DNA from: JAAYBQ01 sp035403465
Lineage (GTDB): Bacteria; Spirochaetota; UBA4802; UBA5550
Direction: 5' to 3'
NCBI GenBank assembly: GCA_035403465.1
Contig: DAONFG010000003.1
Coordinates: 56,061-120,060, forward strand
Length of the DNA: 64,000 nucleotides
Shown here: piece by piece, positions 1 through 6,709 of the stretch
Layout of the letters: every line of letters starts with the position of its first letter
Position numbering within the stretch: position 1 is the first letter of the stretch
The notes under the pieces: model-generated
Told to the model about the DNA's origin: nothing
The model's database searches: none
Seen by the model: only the letters and a program-made list of their open reading frames with translations
Program-made: the position numbers and the translations under genes

Positions 1-440
1 AAATATTAAAGACTTTTTCAGTCAGTCGCCATCACTTCTATTAATCCTGCCCCCGGCCGATAAATATATGACTGTTAATTAACTTTTGGCGGCTTCCACC
101 GGCGGGGGCTTATTTAAACTTTATCCATCACATAAAACCTGACTTTAATTGTTCCATCATCTTTGCGCCTTTGCGAGAAACTTTTCTTAATTCTTCCTCT
201 GTGCCCTCTGCGCCTCTGTGTGATGTCGGTTAAGTTTAAAACTCTTCCGGAGGTGGCAGCAAAAATTATATGAGAAAGTCACCGATTTTCTGCCGGGGGC
301 CGGAAAAGTAGATGTAGGTAGAAGTGAGGTCTCCCGGAGGGAGCATATGTCGATAGAAATCTCCTGATTTTTTTCTGCTTTACATCAGGTCATAGCTGGA
401 TGAATACTGTAGCGGTTAACGAATAAATTTGTATGCATAA

Positions 441-629
441 CGTCACTGCGAGGCATAAAAGCAAGCATTATAGAAACATCATGTTTCGTGCTTGCAGGCT
501 CCCATCGTGGCAGCACTGCCGTGGCAGTCTGTTTTTGATTATATCCATTTTATTATATGGCTCATTCCGGAATGTTGGGAAAACCAGCAACACAGCTGAT
601 TTCCCCCTGTCCCCCAAAGGGGGCACGTA
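441..629 (+). repeat. miniature repeat, copy A
   Basis: This stretch begins CGTCACTGCGAG, passes through GCTCATTCCGGAATGTTGGG and ends in CCCTGTCCCCC-AAA-GGGGGCACGTA, which is itself a small C-run/G-run hairpin. The same ordered blocks recur on the opposite strand at 771-947 with many substitutions. It has no coding capacity. It resembles short REP- or MITE-like intergenic elements; no transposase lies nearby. Confidence 0.6.
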
Positions 630-770
630 AATGGAAACAATTAGTGATTCAAGGAACAAGAATTAATAAATGATTTTTTATATTACCGGGTTGCCAATAA
701 ATGTTTTTAAATATCAGGGAACCTGTGTAGAAATGATTTAAAGAATATTTATCATTTGAATAATTCTGGA

Positions 771-947
771 TACGTGCCCCCGTTGGGGGACAGGGGGCTG
801 GAGAATACGGGCATAAAGCTGTCTTTAATAAAACCAGTGATTCCCCCAATAATCCGGAATGAGCTTATTATATTAAATATATTGCTGCCTGACCGGATTG
901 TTTCACGGAGTTTATCCTGAGCACAGCCGAACGGATTCGCAATGACG
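771..947 (-). repeat. miniature repeat, copy B (inverted)
   Basis: Read on the minus strand, this begins CGTCATTGCGAA, continues through GCTCATTCCGGATTATTGGG and ends CCCTGTCCCCC-AAC-GGGGGCACGTA. It is thus a diverged copy of 441-629 in opposite orientation, separated by about 140 bases. The pair could fold into a very long imperfect hairpin. The conserved ends and divergent middle suggest an old element rather than a recent insertion. Confidence 0.6.
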
Positions 948-1036
948 GGGTCTAATCTGATTGTTAAATGCAATGATAAGAACAATCTTCTGATATCGAC
1001 AGGTGAATAACATACAGGTAGACAAGGAAAACTTTT

Positions 1037-1981
1037 ATGACAGGCATAATAAAATACAACCACGCGGATTTTAGTCACTCTGAAATCCTTGAACTAAAAG
1101 GGAGCAGGAAAATCTACGTTGTTTTTTCAACCTTCGGTGAACGTGAGGCGGACCTTGTCGCATCCAAAATTGAACTCCTGAAAACCCTCCCCGCGGGTAT
1201 GATCGACAGGTTTATCCTTAACCACAGGCGCGCAGGAAAAGAAGAGGACCGGACAGAGCGCATGGTAATATCAAGAGCGCCGGAAACTGAAATCATCATA
1301 AGCAATGATTTTGCGGTTCCCGGCATGGGAAGCGAAAAAGGGAAGGGCGCTGACATGAGGCGTACATTGCACCATATTAATAAAACACATCCAGGGCCTG
1401 TGTCTGATGCAATTATCGTTTTTCTTGATGCTGATGTTGTGCCTGAACATTTCGGCATACATTTTGTCACAGGACTTGCGGGTGCGGTCCTTAATGGCGC
1501 TGAATTTGCCAAGGCGGGATTCTGGCGTGAGATGGGCCGCGTGAAGAAGTTTGTCGCGCAGCCGCTCTTCTCTGTTATAAAACACCCGGTGCTGGACAGG
1601 CTTGCGGAGTTCTCATATCCGCTCGCTGGTGAGTGCGCCGGTACCCTTGATTTTTTCAACAGCGTTTCTTTCATGCAGATTTACGGCGTCGAAACATCGA
1701 TACTCATAGACGGGCTGCTGGATAAGCGTATCATGGCTGATGTAAACATCGGGCTTTACGACCACGAGCATCACCCTGACATGAACATTCAGAAGATGTG
1801 TTTCGGAATCATGCGGACCTACATGCTTGCGCTCATTGAGAGGGGGCTTCTTGAGCTGAAAAACGGTGCTGAACTGTCGGACATTTTCCGCGCGGAGTAC
1901 ATAGACCGCAGGGAGGAGCGTGTTGCCATAAGTGAGGACCTGTCAGAGATTAGGTACAGGCCGCTGAGGGAAATTCTTTAA
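1037..1981 (+). CDS. GT81-like glycosyltransferase (glucosyl-3-phosphoglycerate synthase-like)
   Basis: A 314-residue protein with a GT-A nucleotide-sugar transferase fold. Visible motifs are VVFSTFGERE near the N terminus, GKGADMRR around residues 101-108, the metal-binding DAD in IVFLDADVVP around 128-137, PLAGECAGTLDF, and YGVETSILID around 216-225. The last two are typical of glucosyl-3-phosphoglycerate and mannosyl-3-phosphoglycerate synthases, which make compatible solutes or polysaccharide precursors in the cytoplasm. The substrate cannot be decided from sequence. There is no partner phosphatase next to it. The gene stands alone, stop to stop with a convergent bacteriohemerythrin. The ribosome site is a weak AAGGA. 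Confidence 0.75.
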   Translation: MTGIIKYNHADFSHSEILELKGSRKIYVVFSTFGEREADLVASKIELLKTLPAGMIDRFILNHRRAGKEEDRTERMVISRAPETEIIISNDFAVPGMGSEKGKGADMRRTLHHINKTHPGPVSDAIIVFLDADVVPEHFGIHFVTGLAGAVLNGAEFAKAGFWREMGRVKKFVAQPLFSVIKHPVLDRLAEFSYPLAGECAGTLDFFNSVSFMQIYGVETSILIDGLLDKRIMADVNIGLYDHEHHPDMNIQKMCFGIMRTYMLALIERGLLELKNGAELSDIFRAEYIDRREERVAISEDLSEIRYRPLREIL

Positions 1982-1982
1982 G

Positions 1983-2384
1983 CTACTTTTTTATAAAAGG
2001 CACAAAGGCCATGTCAACTTTCATGATGTGGTGTTCCAGCCATTTGCGCATATGTTTGTCAACGTCTATGGCCAGGTAGCTGTCTATGCCTCTGCCTTTG
2101 CAGTCTGCCAGGAGGCCGTTTATCATGTTCCTGAAATCGGTGTGTTCCCTCGCGTGTGATGCATAGTCCGGGTAGTTTATCTGAAGCATCAAATCCTCTT
2201 CTGCTGCAAAATGTTCAATAACGTATGATTCAAGGTATTTCAGCAGGTTCCGCAGTTCCGTAACAGCGCGGCCGTTGTACATGGCAAGTTCCAGTTTGTC
2301 TATCCTTCTGAACAGCTCTTCATGCTGGGCATCTATGAGCTCAATTCCCGTCTCGAGAGATTTATTCCATTCAAGTATTGCCAT
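1983..2384 (-). CDS. bacteriohemerythrin
   Basis: A 133-residue single-domain hemerythrin that reversibly binds O2 at a non-haem di-iron centre. All iron ligands of the family can be placed: H21, H58, E62, H77 and H81 (HxxxH), H119 and D124 in the C-terminal WLEHHIMKVD motif. Length is typical for bacterial single-domain members. In an anaerobe such a protein usually serves as an oxygen sink, sensor or iron store; which role applies here is not shown. It is monocistronic, convergent with the glycosyltransferase gene, and ends one base after it. Confidence 0.93.
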   Translation of the reverse strand: MAILEWNKSLETGIELIDAQHEELFRRIDKLELAMYNGRAVTELRNLLKYLESYVIEHFAAEEDLMLQINYPDYASHAREHTDFRNMINGLLADCKGRGIDSYLAIDVDKHMRKWLEHHIMKVDMAFVPFIKK

Positions 2385-2963
2385 GATGACTGTCCTTTTA
2401 TCTATGATATAAAAAGAATAAGTCCGTATAACAGAATTGTCAAATTAATTCCGGGATTGATTCCGGACTTTCAGGTCCGCCCCATCCGCACCGCCCCATC
2501 CGTCGCTGTCGCGCCATCATTTTTCCGGCATGCCCTCATCCGCCCTCCGGGCACCTTCTCCCGGGTTTAGCACATGAACATGGTTTCTGCATGAATTTGC
2601 ATAAATCCGAATATTATTATGACATGAATAGGGAGAAGGGATTTCATGAACTGATTTAAGTTTTATCCCATCTATCTGAATGAAAAACAAAAAGTTCAGG
2701 ATAAACCTCTCCCGCCAGAGACGGGAGAGGTCGCGCGAGCGGCAGCAATGCGCAGGTGAGGGCATGCGGCTGAACTGTGAATTTATTCTCCACCTGTCTT
2801 TTTGCAGGGGGACTAGAAACACGATGTTTCTGTATCGAGCATGGACAGGATGTCCAGATAAGCTCGATTGATGTCACGCAGTGACAGAGGGGGCGTGACA
2901 GAGATTTAAGAAATATTTTTACAAAATGGAAGATGCTTTCGTATTAATAACAGGAGGTGGTTT
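2385..2963. other. intergenic repeat modules, left of DUF559 gene
   Basis: No gene. The region contains a series of C-rich modules: a 26-base block at 2491-2516, a CGCCCT-CCGGGC block near 2540, a strong 9-base-pair hairpin CCTCTCCCG/CGGGAGAGG at 2706-2730, a TCCACCTGTCTTTTTGCAGGGG block near 2788, and a TGACAGAGGGGGC block at 2870-2903. The 26-base block, the Cxx-CTGTC block and the GACAG block all recur in the same order after the next gene. Confidence 0.7.
2491..2903. repeat. direct repeat modules flanking DUF559 gene, left copy
   Basis: Contains, in order, an exact 26-base block (2491-2516, identical to 3335-3360), a CTCCACCTGTCTTTT block (about 2788, like about 3514) and a block with GATGTCACGCAGTGACAGAG (2870-2903, identical over 34 bases to 3541-3574). 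Spacer sequence between modules differs between the copies. The arrangement makes the gene at 2964-3323 the cargo between two direct repeats. Confidence 0.7.
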
Positions 2964-3323
2964 ATGAATGAAATAACGAAACTTTGCAAGGATTTAAGAA
3001 ATAATCTTACTGATGCTGAAAAATGTCTTTGGGTCGAAATCCGGAATAAAAAGCTTGGTGTAAAGTTTAGGCGTCAGCACCCGATCGTTTATCACATGGA
3101 CAATAAAACTGGTTTTTTTATAGCAGATTTTGCCTGTCTTGAAAGAAAACTTGTGATTGAAATTGACGGAAAAATACATGATAATCAGAAAGAGCGGGAT
3201 ATTACACGCGAGTATGTAATCCGTTATCTCGGTTTTAGAGTAATACGATTTGATAATGATCAGGTTGTCAGGAGCATGCCTGATGTTATAGGTAAAATCA
3301 GGAGTGAAATAAGTTTATATTAG
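2964..3323 (+). CDS. DUF559 endonuclease-like protein
   Basis: A 119-residue protein of the DUF559 family, related to the very-short-patch-repair/restriction-endonuclease fold. The features seen are LRNNLTDAEKCLWVEIRN, then KFRRQHPI, IADFACLERKLVIEIDG (candidate acidic and lysine active-site residues of a PD-(D/E)xK core), and ERDITREYVIRYLGFRVIRF at the C terminus. A very good ribosome site AGGAGGTGG ends five bases before the ATG. Composition is more AT-rich than the repeats on both sides. Family members are usually orphan genes of unknown target. The two-sided direct-repeat setting is discussed as a finding. Confidence 0.85.
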   Translation: MNEITKLCKDLRNNLTDAEKCLWVEIRNKKLGVKFRRQHPIVYHMDNKTGFFIADFACLERKLVIEIDGKIHDNQKERDITREYVIRYLGFRVIRFDNDQVVRSMPDVIGKIRSEISLY

Positions 3324-3334
3324 AAAGAGCCAGT

Positions 3335-3574
3335 CCGCCCCATCCGTCGCTGTCGCGCCACCTTCCCCATGGTGAGATGGGGAAGGGTTGTGGCATAAAA
3401 TTCAGGATTCTATTATCCACCTGTCCCGCCTCATCCTTCCGCCCCATCCGCCCTGCGGGCACCTTCCCCATGATGAGATGGTGAAGGGTTGTGGCATAAA
3501 ATTCCGGACTCTATTCTCCACCTGTCTTTTCGCAGGGGGAGATGTCACGCAGTGACAGAGGGGGCGTGACAGAG
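3335..3574. repeat. direct repeat modules flanking DUF559 gene, right copy
   Basis: Right-hand copy of the ordered modules: 3335-3360 matches 2491-2516 exactly, the CTCCACCTGTCTTTT block lies near 3514, and 3541-3574 matches 2870-2903 exactly. It additionally holds a doubled CCTTCCCCATG...GATGG block with 101-base spacing. Confidence 0.7.
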
Positions 3575-3617
3575 GGGGCAGTGACAGAGGGGGCGTGACA
3601 GAGGGGGCGTAACAGAA
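3550..3617. repeat. short tandem repeat, 14-15 base unit
   Basis: About five imperfect head-to-tail copies of a unit close to GTGACAGAGGGGGC, the last being degraded (GTAACAGAAGG). There are no unique spacers between units, so this is a minisatellite-like array grown from the GACAG module and not a CRISPR. Confidence 0.8.
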
Positions 3618-3837
3618 GGATTCAGTATATCCTGGATTTATATTACAAAAAAAATACCAAAAATACGTTGAAATTTAAATATACTGTGCTTATAATGAAT
3701 ACTAACATGAACAGCAGCAGTGACAGTGTGCAAAAAGGCAGTTCCGGCACAGTCTGGAAGAGGGGAAATTAACCGGGCCCTGCGCCTTCAGGTATGACTG
3801 TTCCTGTATAAAACTTTAATTTAACGGAGATTTACTA

Positions 3838-4461
3838 ATGAAAAAATTAACAGGAATAATATGCGGTATAATGATGCTTGCAGGCAGCAGCCTTTATGCA
3901 GAGGCACCAATTGCGGCTGGAACTCTGGAGCTTGGTATAGGCAAGGTCGTATCATATGACAGGATGTGGAATGATGATATGACTTTTAATCAAATCGTTA
4001 TTGGAACATACGCTGATACATATGATCATGCTAGTGCAGATTTTTCAGCACCTGTATTCGGAATTGCATATTTTGTTGCAGATGGTCTTGCACTGGGATT
4101 AAATGCGGGCTTTTATTATTATAAGAATGATCAATTGACTAATCCTTCGCAAGGCGTGTTTGTTGCTCCTGGAATCAAGTTCTATGTACCATTATCTGAG
4201 GGCCTTCTTGTTGATGCACATGGTTCATTCGGGTATTTTTCATCTGACGACGGTGCTTTAGAGCAAGAAACTACAGGTATGACCTTTGAGCTCGGGCTTG
4301 GACTTAATATACTTGTTACACAGCAGTTTGCCGTAGTGCTTGGTTTTGATTACACATACATGACTGATTATGAAGTAGACGGTGAAAAAGTTGCAGATAC
4401 AGCCATGAGCGGTATTGGTGTATCCCTTGGCTTTAAAACTTTTATATCAATGAACCAGTAG
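3838..4461 (+). CDS. outer-membrane beta-barrel protein
   Basis: A 207-residue secreted protein. Residues 1-21 form a signal peptide (MKKLTGIICGIMMLAGSS, cleavage probably after LYA). The mature part alternates polar and aromatic/hydrophobic residues in strands (for example LALGLNAGFYYY, FELGLGLNILV, GIGVSLGFKTF), as in small eight- to ten-stranded outer-membrane barrels of the OmpW/Omp-beta-brl type. The specific role is unknown. The gene is monocistronic with a plausible GGAG ribosome site (AACGGAGATTT) and is followed by a hairpin at 4482-4508. Confidence 0.75.
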   Translation: MKKLTGIICGIMMLAGSSLYAEAPIAAGTLELGIGKVVSYDRMWNDDMTFNQIVIGTYADTYDHASADFSAPVFGIAYFVADGLALGLNAGFYYYKNDQLTNPSQGVFVAPGIKFYVPLSEGLLVDAHGSFGYFSSDDGALEQETTGMTFELGLGLNILVTQQFAVVLGFDYTYMTDYEVDGEKVADTAMSGIGVSLGFKTFISMNQ

Positions 4462-4481
4462 TTTAAGATTAACGCATAAAC

Positions 4482-4508
4482 TCCGGCCTGAACCGGTTGC
4501 AGGCCGGA
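4482..4508 (+). terminator. hairpin after outer-membrane protein gene
   Basis: Perfect 9-base-pair stem TCCGGCCTG/CAGGCCGGA around a 9-base loop, 20 bases after the stop codon. There is no T-run behind it, so it may be a Rho-type or mRNA-stabilising hairpin rather than a classical intrinsic terminator. An 8-bp version of the stem (CCGGCCTG/CAGGCCGG) recurs at 55721-55752. Confidence 0.55.
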
Positions 4509-4657
4509 ACCGTAATCATACATCCGCATCTTTTAGTTCTGCAGAGACCTTAACCAGCAGTAACAATCCGCAATCCCCATGAAAAATCCATACCGACACT
4601 TCCTGATTTTTGCCTATAATTTCCATTAATTTCTTGACTTTTTATAATAATGATGTA

Positions 4658-4682
4658 ATGTGTTCGACAATGTTGAACACAT
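4658..4682. promoter_or_regulatory. palindrome, probable IclR-family operator
   Basis: Perfect inverted repeat ATGTGTTC-(9)-GAACACAT, about 100 bases upstream of the IclR-type regulator gene. AT-rich promoter-like sequence (TTGACT at 4634, TATAAT at 4719-4724) surrounds it. IclR regulators commonly bind palindromes in front of their own operon; that this one is the target is inference. Confidence 0.5.
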
Positions 4683-4784
4683 GTTGATAATATTGGCAAT
4701 TTTTGAATATATCAGGTATATAATTAAGGTTCTGCGTCGCCCGGGCGACGGTGAGTAAGTGTTATAATAAACAAAAGGATAAAA

Positions 4785-5567
4785 ATGTCAAAATCCATAC
4801 TTTCTTTAGTAAAAGCCGGCAGGATTCTTGATCTCTTCCTTGACGAAGAGAAGAGCCTGGGAATTACCGAATTTTCAAAGGCGCTGGATATGCCAAAGGC
4901 CACTGTGCAGAACCTGGCCTCGACCCTTGAGGATATGGGCTACCTTGAAAAGGACCCCATGACCCTGAAGTACAGGCTGGGGCCTGTGCTCTTCCAGCTT
5001 GGAATGAAATACGCCAATTCAATGGACCTTACCATGATCGCGCGCGTATGGCTCGAAAAGCTCTGCACCCAGTACGGCGAGATGTCGCAGGCCGGCATAA
5101 TGATGGGCGAGAAGCTTACAGTGGTCATGAAGGTCGAGGCCGACAGCAACTACATGGTCTTCCCGCAGGCCGGGTCCGTAATACCGGTACATTCATCTTC
5201 ACTGGGCAAAGTACTTCTTTCGCACATGAGCGACTCAAGGCGCGACCGGATACTGGCGAACTGTGATTTCGCAAAATTCACCGATCATACGATTACTGAT
5301 AAAACTGATTTTATAAAGGAGCTTGATAAGGTCAAAAAGGCCGGTGTCGGTTTTGACCTCGAGGAGACAGTATCGGGGCTGTCATGTATCGCGGGCCCGG
5401 TGTTTAACAACAACGGAGTCTGCATTGCCGCGGTTTCATTAAGCGGTAACGCTTTCAGGATAGAGAGTAAACGCGACGAGATAATCAACGCGGTTAAATA
5501 CGTGGGCTCAAGGATATCCGAACAGATGGGATACAGGGCTGGAGCCGGATTAAAGAAGAAACAATAG
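4785..5567 (+). CDS. IclR-family transcriptional regulator
   Basis: A 260-residue protein with an N-terminal winged helix-turn-helix (residues about 8-65, LGITEFSKALDMPKATVQNL) and a C-terminal IclR effector-binding GAF-like domain (about 80-250, with PVHSSSLGKVLLSHM and the late motif GLSCIAGPVFNNNG). Members bind small carboxylic or aromatic metabolites and control catabolic operons. The gene begins the operon running to 13043 and ends 15 bases before the next start, so it is probably co-transcribed and autoregulated. The palindrome at 4658-4682 is the likely operator. Confidence 0.92.
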   Translation: MSKSILSLVKAGRILDLFLDEEKSLGITEFSKALDMPKATVQNLASTLEDMGYLEKDPMTLKYRLGPVLFQLGMKYANSMDLTMIARVWLEKLCTQYGEMSQAGIMMGEKLTVVMKVEADSNYMVFPQAGSVIPVHSSSLGKVLLSHMSDSRRDRILANCDFAKFTDHTITDKTDFIKELDKVKKAGVGFDLEETVSGLSCIAGPVFNNNGVCIAAVSLSGNAFRIESKRDEIINAVKYVGSRISEQMGYRAGAGLKKKQ

Positions 5568-5582
5568 TAAAAGGAGGGATAT

Positions 5583-6695
5583 ATGCAGCTTGCAGGTTCA
5601 AAGGAGCTTGTCTCCGGTGTCATCAAAAATAATCTTTGCATAGGGTGCGGCGCGTGCGTGTCGTTATGCCCTTACTTTAAATGTCACAATGGAAAGACAG
5701 TAATGCTCTTTCAGTGTTCAAGGGAGAAGGGGAGATGCTTTGCCCACTGTCCCAAAGTTGAAGTCGACCTGGACAGTATGTCGCAGTTTCTTTACGGTAA
5801 ACCGTACAGCAGCGAACCTATGGGTAATATAATTACAGTGCGTTCGTCAAAAGCGGGTGCGGCAGCAGGGCTTAAGGCTTTCCAGACAGCAGGTACAGTC
5901 AGCAGCCTCATGATGTTTGCCCTTAACAAGGGGTATATCGATTCAGCCGTGGTGACCGCGCGTGACGGCGTAAAAGGGAAACCGGTGGTTGTTACTGATC
6001 CGGCAAAGATTCCGGGATACGCTGCAACCGGTTATTCCGCCTCGCCTGTTGTTTCCGGATATAACGAAGCGGTGAGCGCGGGATACAAAAAAATCGGGTT
6101 CGTGGGTACCCCGTGCCAGGTGAATGCAGTGACCCAGATGCGCGCCAATCCCATGGAGGCTGAAGGTTTCAGCGATCCGTCCGGGATGGTCGTAGGCCTT
6201 TTCTGCACATGGGCCCTGGACACACTTAGTTTTGAAAAGATACTTAAAGGTAAAACAGATATAGCCTCAATAAAAAGATACGATATACCGCCTCCTCCTG
6301 CTGATGTGATGAAGGTTCAGTCCGGAACAGGCACAGTCGATATACCTTTAGGTGAAATACGCGGCGCGATCCCTGAATCATGTTCGTACTGTCACGACAT
6401 GACTGCAGAGTTTGCCGATATATCGGTTGGAGTATATGAAGGCAAGGATAAGCTGAATATACTTGTAACCCGCACTAAACGCGGTGAGGAACTTGTACAG
6501 GCCGCGATATCCGCGGGATTCCTCGAGGCGGAAACTCTTACAGACAAAGATGTATCAGCCCTTGCATCGGCATCCATGAACAAGAAGAAACGGGCGCTGG
6601 CTAAAATGGTGGCCGGGCAGAAGATAAACAGTGCAGAGGGGATATCTCTCCTCCGCGTGAACAGCGAAACTTTAAAAAAGCTGGAAACTAAATAA
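5583..6695 (+). CDS. FrhB/FdhB-family Fe-S flavoprotein (F420 dehydrogenase beta-like)
   Basis: A 370-residue protein with an N-terminal 4Fe-4S motif CIGCGACVSLCP (about residues 19-30), further cysteines (CSREKGRCFAHCP), and the FrhB-type core including FVGTPCQVNAV and ESCSYCHDMTAEFADISVG. The family carries FAD and Fe-S clusters and passes electrons between ferredoxin-like carriers and F420 or other acceptors. In bacteria lacking F420 it often serves as an oxidoreductase partner. It sits 14 bases before iorA, which suggests it receives or supplies electrons for the 2-oxoacid oxidoreductase. The true acceptor is unknown. Ribosome site AAGGAGG precedes the ATG. Confidence 0.85.
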   Translation: MQLAGSKELVSGVIKNNLCIGCGACVSLCPYFKCHNGKTVMLFQCSREKGRCFAHCPKVEVDLDSMSQFLYGKPYSSEPMGNIITVRSSKAGAAAGLKAFQTAGTVSSLMMFALNKGYIDSAVVTARDGVKGKPVVVTDPAKIPGYAATGYSASPVVSGYNEAVSAGYKKIGFVGTPCQVNAVTQMRANPMEAEGFSDPSGMVVGLFCTWALDTLSFEKILKGKTDIASIKRYDIPPPPADVMKVQSGTGTVDIPLGEIRGAIPESCSYCHDMTAEFADISVGVYEGKDKLNILVTRTKRGEELVQAAISAGFLEAETLTDKDVSALASASMNKKKRALAKMVAGQKINSAEGISLLRVNSETLKKLETK

Positions 6696-6709
6696 GGAGG
6701 AGCAGTCAT

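Larger units (their letters stand above)
1..1036. other. gene-free region with repeats
   Basis: No convincing coding frame is present in this first kilobase; the short frames here are not supported by codon pattern or ribosome binding sites. It holds a run of 9-base-periodic sequence around 165-223 (variants of TTTGCGCC and CTCTGTG), a type of low-complexity repeat found in many bacterial chromosomes. It also holds an inverted pair of a roughly 180-base repeat, listed separately. The last 90 bases should contain the promoter of the glycosyltransferase gene, but I see no clear -35/-10 pair. Confidence 0.6.
3324..3837. other. intergenic repeat modules, right of DUF559 gene
   Basis: No gene. 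It holds the second copy of the flanking modules (3335-3574), a roughly 70-base block repeated in tandem with a 101-base period (copies near 3361-3426 and 3462-3527, both containing GGGTTGTGGCATAAAATTC), and a short-period tandem array (3550-3617). The final 200 bases are AT-rich and should carry the promoter of the outer-membrane protein gene. Confidence 0.7.

Noticed and set aside
433..630. Short plus-strand frame inside repeat copy A
   Set aside because: Lies entirely in a non-coding repeat whose second copy does not preserve the frame.
1114..1674. Minus-strand frame of 186 codons in the glycosyltransferase gene
   Set aside because: Antisense shadow; the plus-strand frame carries clear GT-A motifs.
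3550..3617. Possible CRISPR array
   Set aside because: Units are 14-15 bases, head to tail, with no unique spacers and no cas genes in the window.
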